In this document: one piece after another, positions 1-11,400 of the stretch
How the letters are laid out: every line of letters starts with the position of its first letter
Numbering within the stretch: position 1 is the stretch's first letter
Assembly (NCBI GenBank): GCA_029783825.1
Contig: JAREIK010002440.1
Span: 1,054,001-1,118,000, forward strand
Direction: 5' to 3'
From: Sapria himalayana
Taxonomy: Eukaryota > Streptophyta > Magnoliopsida > Malpighiales > Rafflesiaceae
Length of the DNA stretch: 64,000 nucleotides
Made by a program: the position numbers and the translations under genes
The notes under the pieces: generated by a model
Databases searched by the model: none
What the model saw: only the letters and a program-made list of their open reading frames with translations
Told to the model about the DNA's origin: nothing

Positions 1-1822
1 ATAGAAACTTAACTTTTCGATAGTTATCGTGAATTATTTGTCACAAGGATTAAAATATGAATAATTCAATGGACTATCTTAAAAGGGGAAAATTTTGTGT
101 AGATGTGTGAGTCCATGTGTAATAATTGTTGGTCGAAGTTGAATCTCAAATGAGGTGGTAAACCTTTGCTTGTCCATAAAATTATGCCCTACTAGTTTAT
201 GACTAGTTAATGATCACCATCCTTATGTTCATTTAATTATATAAATGAAATAACTAGTGATTTCATAGTTTGATCATTTTTTTATGCAGGAAACAATTAT
301 GCATATGAAATTTTTGAATCAATTCGGCCATGCAGGGAAGAAATTAATTTCATGCATTGAGTGCACATACAAGTCCTTCAAGATAATCAACCAAATTTGA
401 GCACAAAATTTGGCTATGTTAAAAAAGTTGATAAATGTGCCTTGGTGCCCCGGGGTCGGAGCAAGCAAGGTTCCCATCCCAGCATCATAGTGACCCAATT
501 CAATCAGGAGACTTGAGACACCCTAGGGAGGATAATCAACTCATTATCTCAAGCAGAGCCCATCAAATCCATGCTAATTGTACTACCATACTATTGGTAC
601 CAAAATATAAAATTTTCCCAATAAACTTTTCAATGACTTCAAACTAGACATGTCATTTTGAGAAATATGAAGAAGGTATTGTAGTGAACAACAATAGCGA
701 ACAATAGGTTTTTTTTTGTCAATTGTACCTACCAAGAACCTTATTTTGATACCATTTAATTCTAAATTATGAAAAACATATAATAAAGTTATTACATGTG
801 AAATAAAATTGATGTATTACTTGTGCCCAGATTATCATAAAGAAAAACATTTACAATGTGGTTTCATATGAACCATCACTAAGAATATATAAATATTAAA
901 TGCATCAATAACAGATTAATATAAAATATAATATAAACAACCTCATGCAAGAAATGTTTATCCATTTCAATGCTACTTGATAATAACATTCACTTGCATC
1001 AATAAAATCTTCTAGGGTGAAACTTCTAGCCAATCACATTTGCTTAATGATATTGTAATTTTCATGTTAGATATGAGTAACAATCCATGTCTATATTATT
1101 AACTTTCTTTTCGAGGCAACACATATTTTATGAAATAAATATTAAATTTATTTTTAAAAAGTTATCAGGATTGAAAATGTCATGGTTTAAGTTTTTTTAT
1201 CTATGATAATTTTATTCAAGAATGATATAAACTAACTTTTGTGCATGGGATATTTCAAAAGATTTATTGGCATGATTCGTCAATTAAAATTTTAAATGAA
1301 TTTCCATTATTTTTTGTCACTAAATTTACTATTATTCTATAATCATTCAAAAGTGTTTGCATGTATGTGTGTGCTTTTGTGAAAACATATATTTATTTGT
1401 GACATGCATAGTTTTAAACATCATAAATGTGTTATTTTTAATCCCCATGGCCCATCCTTCTAGGTAATTATCTATTCAAGCTCATCCAAATTGATAATTT
1501 CTCAATTCAAAGATCAATCAATATGAATTTCAACTAACCACATAGAGTTTGAACTAGTTATTCTTGCAAATACATATATAATATAAATATTCATGTGAGA
1601 CAACTTTGATATTCTTGACACAATTTGACACGAACTCGGTAATAGTCACCAAAATCAATTTCTATCATGAGATTAAAGAAGCCGATATCATTGTTCAAAT
1701 GCATTTTTGGTATAAAAAAGAAAGCAGGCCAAGAGTTAAAATACTTGCAAGAGCCACAATATTGTTGGGTATGTCAGAGTTGGGTAAATCAATTGGGTTA
1801 TTTACTTTAGTTTGATTTGTTT

Positions 1823-1960
1823 TGTTATTTTTGAAGTTAGAGTTTGGTAGAGCAAACACATGGGATAAAATCCCATGTGTTGTTTAAAACAAACAAAACT
1901 TGGTGAAAACGGACTATTTCCATTTTTACAAAGAGGGGCAGAAATTTTTTTGGGAAAAAA
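1823..1960. repeat. Dispersed repeat copy with 12-bp stem hairpin
   Basis: A perfect inverted repeat, AACACATGGGAT / ATCCCATGTGTT with a 3-nt centre, lies at 1855-1881. Its flanks (GGTAGAGCAA before; TTTAAAAC and GAAAAC after) resemble the sequence around 60150-60270, which carries a similar hairpin. The two are probably copies of one dispersed repeat, perhaps part of an LTR or MITE, but I cannot name the family. Confidence 0.45.
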
Positions 1961-2116
1961 CACTTTTGGAGATATTTTTTATTTAGGATTTTATGTGTTT
2001 GTATTTAAATTATAATATGTGTGCACCATTGTGATTTATTTCAAGTGACTATGTACAAATTAAATACAATCACAACACATTTTTAGTGGGTGTGAGTGTG
2101 GATATTGATGTGTTTT

Positions 2117-2134
2117 GTGTGTGTGTGTGTGTGT
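2117..2134. repeat. (GT)9 microsatellite
   Basis: Uninterrupted GT dinucleotide repeat read directly from the sequence. Confidence 0.9.
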
Positions 2135-3977
2135 AAGAGTGTATATTGCAATGAATTAGAGTTTGAATAATCTGAAGAATTGAAAGCTATGAACAGAATC
2201 TCCTTTTCAGTCCAGAAATAGTTATACCATCACATTGTTGATTTTGAGGCTTAAATCCGAGGAACCAATCCTATCACCTAAAGAATAACGCATAAAGAGA
2301 CCCGTGCATTCACCCCAAAATCCTAAGTTTATGTATCTGTGCTAGATTGCTGAGCTCTAGGGTTTTATATCCTAGAAAATACTTTTGGTCCAAAACATTA
2401 TTTTTGGGTGTATTATCTTTCATAAATTTTTAGTATGTGTCAATAAATTTTTAGTATTTATCATTCAATTTATCTTTGTTGTTACTTGAACTTTATTGGT
2501 TATATTTTTAAGACTTTTTTTTTATTGAGATTTTTCTTAATTTGGGTTGTTAATTATTTGTTTCTACTTTTTAATCAATAATTATTCCTAGCATTTTTTG
2601 GTTTCGAATAAATCATAATCTAAACATCCTACCCCAACAGATATGACCCAATTCCAAATGATGCCCATTTTCATAAAAATTTATTAAACATGAGCCATTT
2701 AAAGATGGGAGCCGTGTGATGAGAATGAGGAAAATGACAAAGAGGGGTGTGAGGGTGAGAAGAGATCTGGTGAGTGGGCATATTTTTGAAGTTGAAAAGA
2801 ATATATGTGTGAGGGTGATTTTGATATTGTCTTCAAAAAGTATTATGAAAGGATGATCTTCTTTGATCGATTGCAACACCTCGTCAATCTCATGGATGAT
2901 ATACATGCTTTTGCTAGTATTGGGTTTTGTTTGATGATAAGTGTTCTATTCATCAAAGTTTAATTGAACCCAATTCTTTGTAATTACAAACTGTGATGCC
3001 AATCCCCAATAGCATTGCCATGGAGGATGATCATGGGATGGAAGAACTTGATATAATTGTTATATTGCCTTTCTAGTTTAACAAAGAAGGAAACCTGGAG
3101 ATAGAACACTTGTGAGATCCATGGAATTATGACATGTCTTGTCGACGATGAGTGTGATTGAATAGTAATTGTAGTTTATCTTATAAAAAATATGGCTCAT
3201 CTATATTCACTTTCTACTATTGTTGGATATTTACAGGAATACATCATCATGTCACATTATTAAATGACTTCTCATTTATAAGGGTCAAAAAAAATTTAAA
3301 AGGGCAATTTTTTCTTATATATATACATATGCATATCTAAATATAAATCACAAGAACATAGACACAAAACACTAATTGAAAAAAATTCAATATTTCTTCT
3401 CTTTGCTATGCTACAACAAGAAAGAATAATAAAAACACAAAAAAAATGAATAATGACTACTAGGATCAAAGGAAAAAAATATCAAAATATGTTGGTAACT
3501 CAATTTATGGATAAATCTAGATATATTATAAAATATTATAATAAATTTAGCATAAAATATTATTAGATAATATTATAATAAAAATAAAATTAAAGTATAA
3601 TAAATATTTTACAACTATAAAAAAAATTAATATATATATATATATAATATAATATAATTTATGATATAAAATTAAATTATATCATGTTGCTCAATAAGAT
3701 ATATTAATTTTATTATATCATTCACTCATTATCAATATATTCAAAATTTTATTTAAATGTAGATATTTATGCTATTTAGATGTATTGAATATAAGGTTAA
3801 TGTTTATATTTATTTATATTTTACTATATAACAATATTAAAAATTAATATTATTTGCATATTGTGAATATACAAAAAATATATTTAAATTTAAATCTCTA
3901 TCCTAACAAATTTATTGATAATAAAGTTAATATTAAATTTAGTTATATTTTACTATGTGATAAATATTAAACTGAAA

Positions 3978-4073
3978 GAATTATATTTTATTATATGGTA
4001 AATATTAATTTGGATGAATTATATTTTATTATATGGTAAATATTAATTTGGATGAATTATATTTTAATATAAT
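3978..4073. repeat. 38-bp tandem repeat, about 2.5 copies
   Basis: Two perfect 38-bp units beginning GAATTATATTTTATTATATG (3978-4015 and 4016-4053) are followed by a partial third copy (from 4054). The unit is pure AT apart from a few G. It lies about 0.5 kb downstream of the kinase stop codon. Confidence 0.85.
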
Positions 4074-4408
4074 AAAATAAAAAAATTTAAAAAAGAGTAC
4101 TATTTACTTTTATTATTACATTCATTAATATTATTGTTATGCTATAATTATAATAAAATTCATTCAATTTATATAATATTTTAATGTATTCAAATTCATT
4201 GAATATAAAAATAAAAATTTAATTATATTTTAATATATAACTAAATAATGAATTAATTTGATTAAAATATACATTATCATGAAGTTAAAATATCCAAAAA
4301 AATATATATCACAAATATATTTAGATATTATATATACATATATATAGATATATCATTAATTGTTAATATATCTATGATATATCATTAATTTTTGGTAATA
4401 ATTATGAA

Positions 4409-4414
4409 TTTATT
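4409..4414 (-). terminator. Possible poly(A) signal of the kinase gene
   Basis: AATAAA on the minus strand, about 120 nt past the TAG stop at 4537-4539. In DNA this AT-rich the hexamer is expected often by chance, so the call rests only on position. Confidence 0.25.
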
Positions 4415-4536
4415 AGAAATAATTTGTTAATATTGTGATTAAATTTATGAATCACTAAATATTTATGTTTATGCGTTGTAATTGTAATAGTAATCATGAA
4501 AATAAAATATTTCCTATATATATTCAAATATTTTTA

Positions 4537-5468
4537 CTATTGACAGGAACTAGTGATTCTAGAATTGTTAACCCACATTTTAGCGACAGAGATGGGGGAA
4601 ATGGTGGCAGTGACATATTCCGAAGGCTGAAGATCAGCTTGACGAACATCAATCTTCGTGGCCAGCTCAGATTGGTCATCTTCGTTCTGAATTCTTTTCA
4701 AACTTTTTAAGACTTCTTTCATGGTAGGCCTCATGTCTTTCTCTTCAAGCAAGCAATTGAAAGCCAGATCTGCAACCAAACAAATCATCTTTCTCACATC
4801 ATAATCTTCTTCAAATCCCAGATTTGGATCTACCAGCTCATTCAGAGCATTATTCTGGATTTTGTGAATAGCCATATTCGTCAACTTGATTTCTGATTTT
4901 TCCCTGCAAATGTCTACAGCTGGTAAAGATGATATCAACTGAATTAACACCACCCCAAAGCTATAAACATCGCTCTTATCAGTGAGCTGGAAGCTTTGAT
5001 TATAGTCAGGATCAAGGTAGCCTGGCGTCCCTTGAGGATTCGTCGAAATGTGAGTTGCATCCCCGGGAAATAATCGAGAGAGACCAAAGTCAGCCACCTT
5101 GACGCGAAAGTTGTTGTCCAGGAGAATGTTGTGGGTTTTAACGTCGCGGTGTATGATATCAGAAGCGTGGAGATATGCAAGTGCATCAGCTATTTCTATG
5201 GCAATGTTCAAGCGAACAGACCATGCCAGGAAAGAACATGACTTGGAATTTGTTCGGTAAAGATGATCAGCTAATGTTCCATTGGGAATGAATTCATAAA
5301 CAAGAAGAAGACTTCTAGCATTGTTTGAGCTGAACCCATAGAGCGCCACTAAGTTTTGGTGTCGCAGCTGAGTTAGAATCTCTAATTCATTGGTGAACTG
5401 CTCGACACGTTTAACATTTGTTTCGTACAAGCGTTTCACAGCCACAACCCGCCCATCCCGCAGCACGC
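4537..5468 (-). CDS. LRK10L: LRK10L exon 4: most of the kinase domain
   Basis: The exon starts after a TCCAAG acceptor and supplies two bases of the Gly codon shared with exon 3 (VYQ-G-VLRDGR). It encodes VAVKRLY, the IIHRDVKTHNILLD catalytic loop, VADFGLSR, GTPGYLDPDY, SDVYSFGVVLIQL and an RPTMKEVL region, then a tail ending SSCQ and a TAG stop. The tail resembles the VTATISP...W-V stretch typical of LRK10L proteins. The open frame continues upstream to 5556, but that part is intron. Confidence 0.92.
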
Positions 5469-8400
5469 CTTGGACACCAAAACATGAGCGAATCAAAATC
5501 CAAATTAAAATGCAATGGTAGTTCCACATTTGGTAGGGTTCATGCATGTTTTCCACTAATTTAATGAGATATCTGAAAGTGGATTAAAAATAAATTTATC
5601 ACAAACCTTGGTAAACACTTGCAAATCCTCCATCGCCAAGTTCCTTTGAGGAATCGAAATCATGGGTAGCTTCTTCGAGTTCTGAATAGCTAAACTTCTG
5701 AGCACCAAAATAGGTACTTCCCTTATCAGCAGGGTCCAATCTTGAAGAAGAAATATGGAGGTTTAGAGTGTTAACATGCGAGGTACTGAGAATGTTTCTG
5801 CTTGAAGGATTAGCCGTCCTGCTGTCTTGAAGTTGGGCCAGTTTTCTTTTCTTATTTACTTTCAAGACCATCACCTCCCAGCATATTAGAAAAGTAGCAA
5901 TAACAACGACAGCAGCTATTGTCACCCCTAACATCAAACAACGCACAATGTAGCATTATGATTGGTCGCTACTAATTAATAATTAGTAATACCATGATTT
6001 TTTGTAGAAAACAACTTACATTTTCCAAGCCCTACTTCACTGAAATTACTACCTGCAAACATCACGAGAATTATAGCATCAATATACAAGAGAAAAGTTG
6101 TAAATGAACACCATAAACTTTGAAATTAAAGAACACGTCAAAGTATGTCATGATTTGAAAGTCATGGGTGGATTTATTGAACCCCCTTAAGATTTTAGTA
6201 GCTATCTAAAATAGCTACTAAAAAAATAAAAAAAATATTATATTATCTATTTTAGATATTCAATTTTTTAAGTTAATTCCAAATTTTCACTTCAACTAAA
6301 ATATTATATTATCTAAAATAAAATAAAATATTATATTATCTATTTTAGTAGCTATCTAAAATAAAAAAAATATTATATCATCTAAAATAGCTATCTATTT
6401 TAGCTATTCAATACAACTAACTATAACTAATTTTCAAAAAAAATATTTAAAATAATATATAAAATGTTAACTCCAAATTTTCAAAAAAATAATAACTTAA
6501 AATTTTGATTAAATTCAAAATTTTAAGTTAACTCCAAGCTAAACTGTTTTTCCGCATGCTTCCGCTTATTCCACGGTATTCTTCGAAATGAGGCTGATCC
6601 GAGACATGTTTTGCTTCTTGGCTATTTCTTCTTCATTATTTAATAGTTCCAGATTAAGCATCTGTATAGATTCTTCTGAATCGAGAAATCCTAGCATTTA
6701 AATAGCACAGACACCTTGTTTGTAAGATTAATGATCGCTACCAGTAGCATGTGACTGCTAAAGATTCTTCAAAGTGATCAAAAAAACAAACTTGGATCAG
6801 TAAAAAAAGCATTATTCCAAACAAAACTGTGTCTCGAATGTATTCGTTGCACGAAAACTCATTGATAATACAACGAAAACATGTTTCTGTTGCACGATAT
6901 ATCTTGATTTCGTTGCACGAATTCAAGTTTTTGTGCACGAAAACCTGTTTTCATTGCACGAAAAATCATATAGCGTGCAACGAATACATGTTTCTGTTGC
7001 ACGAAAACTTGTTTTCGTGCAATGAAATCAAGTTTTCGTTGAACGAAAACTCATATCGATGGAGAAAATAAGTTATCGCAACGAAAACAGAGATGGCGTA
7101 ATCCAAACAAATAAACTACTATTTAAGTTAATTCATTATTAATCGAAACAATGCCAAAACGAAAAATATATTTACGAAACTATACCGAAAACACCAAAAT
7201 GTAATATATATGGGAAAAATTAGCGAACATGTGGGAGTTAGTTTTTGGGAAAAATATCGCTAAAATTATCATAAATTTGATTTAAAACCCAAACCAAAGC
7301 TTTAAATATCATTAATTATCATCATTCTCATATTAATGTTAAATATATGGTCACAATTTATGTGGTTAAGAATTTCCTAGTATTAGTTTTGATCCTGCTC
7401 TTCCTAGAGGTGTCAAACGTGTCGGGCCGGCCCGGCCCAGCACGAGGCACGGCACGGTTCGGCCGTGCCTGGGCCGGCTCGGCACGTTCTTAAACCGTGC
7501 CCGGGTGAAGAAAATCGCGTGCCGGCGTGCCGTGCCTTGGCACGGCACGCCGGCACGGGTCCATCCCGTGCCGGTTCACGCAAGCACGCGTGGCACTGGC
7601 GGCGTGCCACGCGTGCCGTGGCGTGAGTCGTGACTCACGACTCGTGAGTCACGACTCACGATGATTCTTCTTATGCATGTCTCACGAGTCACTATGTAGA
7701 TTCTAACTGGACAATCAATAAAAAAATATTATGATTCACTGAGATTCTTCATCCTCATGATGGCCCGGCCATTTTTGAGTGTATGATGAAAATATTTAGG
7801 GAATATAAAATTCAAAATAAAATTTTTAGTGTCACTTTCGATAATGCTGCGAATAATGGAGTAGCGATCAATATGTTTGTTAGGAATATTAGAGATGCAC
7901 CTTTAGGAGAGATCTTTCATGTCAGATGCATGTGTCATGTGATTAACCTGATAGTTCAAGCGGGTATGAAGGTGTGTTCCCCCGCGTTGGAAAATATACG
8001 CAATGCACTCAAGTATATTCGCACTCCTCGCAGACTACAAGAGTTTGGTAATCTCTATTTGTCTGCGAATCTTAAGAAGAAGAAATTCCAATCAGATGTG
8101 AGACATCGTTGGAATTACACGTACCTGATGTTGGAATCATGTGTTGGATACCTGATGGTGGAATTACTCCCACCATAGTTTTCACATCTCACCACATGAC
8201 TATAGTTTCTCCAAAAAGGTTTTTTTGGTGTTTTGAATGTATTTTTGCAAACATATTTTGAGAATTCTTATTATATTAAGTGGTATAAAAAATGGCATGA
8301 CATCCTTCCAAATATGAATGCTTAATAGTAAAAATTATGACTAACAGAGCATCAAGATAAAGGCTCTCTTCGGTGTGTACTAGATAATGATATTGTGCTA

Positions 8401-11400
8401 ATCTTAGCCAAAAGAAAGTTTGAGAGATGTGACAAAGAGGGATATAAAAAATACCTGCTTCATCTATAAAATATTAGATGATGATGGCCTTGAGATAATT
8501 TCGAGTGTACCTCTACTAAAAATGCATAAGAAAATCTGCAAACAACTTTTAAAGAATTTGAACAAGTGAAGAGAGTTTGTCTCCAAACATTAAGAGATAA
8601 ATTCGAATCATTACAAATAAAAGCTTCATAGTCCATTTTTATTTATTTTTCATGAGTGGTAGCTATTTCTAATCAATTAAAAAAAATAATATAAAATTAT
8701 AAGATATCAGAACAAAAGAGAAGTTACATTGGTTATAAGATTCTAAATTTGAGCATATCATCATAACCATTGAAAAAACTAAAAACTTGGTAGAAATGAT
8801 GATTGAACAACTCTACGGGATCAATATAAGAACATGTAAATAAAAATATGAAGCAAGAGATTAATGAGAAATTTCTTAGGCTACAACTCAAATATATATG
8901 ATATACTTGAAAGTAATAGTAATAAAAGAAACTCACATGATAGAGGCATAAGCTAAGGCATTGGGCATGTTAGAACTTACATTCTTGGATGAGTTTGGAA
9001 TTCTAATAATTCCAAAAATAAATGTGAAGAAGAAAGCTCAATACATGCTCATGGAAGAGGCTATTCGAGCTAGATATAGATCAAAGACCAAGTTTGATAT
9101 TATAATTTTAACATGTTTGACTATTATACTTCAAATATAGAACTCAAAATAGAAATAAAGAAAAATATAACTACATGGAAGAAAAAATAATTGATGATAA
9201 AGTAATACTTCTTACATGAAGATGGATTGAAGGTATCCAAGTGATTCCTGGTATCTTGATAGTGATGTAAGCAATCACATGTGCAGAAGAAGGAAAAACA
9301 TGCTCATTAAGTTAGATGAATTAATGAATAAAAATGTCTCATTTAGAGTTGATTCTATTGTTGTGGTAAAATAAAGAAGTAACATTCTTATTCATTTGAA
9401 AATGAGATATCAATTCATCTTAAATATGTATTATGCTCCCAACATGACAACATCATTTTGATAGTTGGGAACAATTATTGAAGAAAGGTTATGACATTTG
9501 TGTGAAGGATCATGTTAGGGTTTCATCTTATTTGTTTTTGTTGTAGATTCATTTGCCTTGGGAAGAAGATGGGAGGATGGAGAGAGAAGAGAGTACTAAA
9601 GATGCATGTTGAAATGAAAAGTGATAATTCAAAAAAATCTCATCCTTGCAATCCTTCATATCACATTTTTAATTAATATAACATTCAAAAAAGTAAAACA
9701 TAAAAAACAAAAAATGTTACATTGTCACATGTCAAATATGTGCGGCTCTAAAAAATTAATTCATTATCATATCATCCATAATATCTCCCCCCTAATATGA
9801 TATTCTTCTAATCTAAGAAACTTTTGGAAATGAGTATATTTATCATAGGAAGAGCTTTGGTTGAAATATTTATTATTTGATCATCAATATTATATATAGT
9901 GGTTTAGATATATCTCTTTTTATACTATTACCTCTTATGAATTGATATTTAAAAAATATATGTTGCACTATGTTGTGAATAAAAAAGTATTTGGCAATGA
10001 TTATAGTAGACTTGTTATCACATTAGATTGTTATTGCATCAAATTCATTTTCATTTATATCCTTCACAATTCTTCTCACCCAGATAGTTTGGGTAGTAGT
10101 TAGCAAGATAGAAATATATTCTACCTCAGTAGTGTACTATAAAACTTAGGGTTATTTCTTTAAAGCTTAAGATATAAAAACATAGCCAAAAAACACATAT
10201 CCAAATGTGTTCCTAAAATCTTTCATAGATCTTCTAATCACTATCATAGTGGCCATATAACCTTACATTCATTATTTTAAAATACCATAACTCAAAATTT
10301 ATAGCACCCTTAAGATATTTTAAAACTCTTCTTGCCATCCCAAGATAATAGTGATATGGCGAGTACAAAAATCAAGATAAAATATTTGCAATATGCACAA
10401 TATATGATCTAGTGGCAGTAAGGTAAATGAGGTTGTCAACCAAACTTATGTGAACACTTTCATTCACTACACTTCCTTTAATAGCTTTGAGTTTTTAGTT
10501 TATACTTAAGAGAATTTGAGATTGGATTGTAGTCAACCATCACAATTTTTTTAAAAAATTATCTAAATATATATGTTTTGGGTAATCAATGCTCCTTTAT
10601 TGTCTTACATCAATCTCCAAAAAATGATGAAGTGCTATATTAGAATTAATTCATACTTATCTGATATATAATTCTTAAAAAAAATTAATCACTTCCAAAT
10701 TGATACCCATAAATATCAAATCATCCACATACATGATAACTATCATAATTTTAGAATCATAATTGTTTTTGATGTATATATAAGGTGGGTTAAATAAGAC
10801 TTTTGGCGAAATCATATTTTATCAGATATGATTTTATTTGAGTATACCAAGTATGAGGTACTTATTTTAATCCAAACAAGACTTATTGAGCCTATACATG
10901 CCTTTATTGTTCGGTAATTACAAAACCAAGAGGCTATTGTACATACATTCCACTTCTAATTCATCAATTAAAAAATTAGAATTAATATCTAATTGATATA
11001 GTAATCATCCACTTTGAGCATCTAGTGCAATTACTAGTCTAATAGTTTCAAGAGTCTATTAAGACCACTAGAGAGTAGCCTTTGGCTACCATTATGGGCT
11101 TGTAAGTAGGTTTGTTAGGATATTGACTTCACTCCCATAATCTACTTATTCTTAGGATATTCAATTGAAGTACAAATCTTGTTTCTCTATTTTACATATA
11201 TTTTCCTTTTCATTGTATGTACCCATTCAATATACTATAAAACCTATGCTAAACTTTGAGTCTTATAGCAGTGAAACAATACCTTTGCTACATCTCTTCT
11301 AATATGTTAATTTTTATTGGTGTGATAGAAGAAGTATTCAAATAGAGATGATAAGGAAAAGAATATGATGATGAATTGTTTCTAGGGAACATATATATAG

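Larger units (their letters stand above)
1..4536. other. AT-rich intergenic DNA downstream of the kinase gene
   Basis: No gene is recognised here. Short open frames exist (435-647 plus, 1606-1815 plus, 2613-2906 minus) but they resemble no family I know, and their compositions look like chance frames. About 440-600 is less AT-rich than its surroundings and might be an old repeat. The stretch contains a hairpin at 1855-1881, a (GT)n tract at 2117-2134 and a 38-bp tandem repeat at 3978-4073. Long runs between 3500 and 4450 are almost pure A/T. Confidence 0.6.
7405..8170 (+). mobile_element. hAT element fragment (left end plus transposase piece)
   Basis: It begins with TAGAGGTGTCAAAC, the typical terminal sequence of plant hAT (Ac/RICESLEEPER-like) elements, followed by a GC-rich subterminal region of GGCACG/CGTGCC motifs that contrasts sharply with the AT-rich surroundings. 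A transposase fragment follows (7783-8178). No matching right end (TTGACACCTCTA) was found nearby, so the element is truncated, with copia sequence beginning soon after. Confidence 0.75.

Noticed and set aside
435..647. 70-codon plus frame in a less AT-rich patch
   Set aside because: No domain, no codon pattern and no neighbouring gene structure. Kept only as a note in the flank description.
4944..5186. Minus frame of 80 codons
   Set aside because: Shadow of kinase exon 4 in another frame.
5469..5556. ATG at 5556 as start of a separate kinase gene
   Set aside because: The stretch 5556-5469 is intron. A TCCAAG acceptor restores the conserved VYQGVLRDGR sequence with exon 3, and a kinase starting at 5556 would lack its ATP loop.
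5599..5946. ATG at 5946 as start of a short membrane protein
   Set aside because: The first six codons are intron sequence; splicing from exon 2 joins in phase at 5927.
6846..7055. Regular repeats and spacers as a CRISPR array
   Set aside because: Unit of 21 bp without unique spacers, in a plant intron, with degenerate units. It is a minisatellite.
7366..7610. Two minus frames rich in Arg, Pro and Ala
   Set aside because: They lie in the GC-rich terminal region of the hAT element, where stops are rare because of composition.
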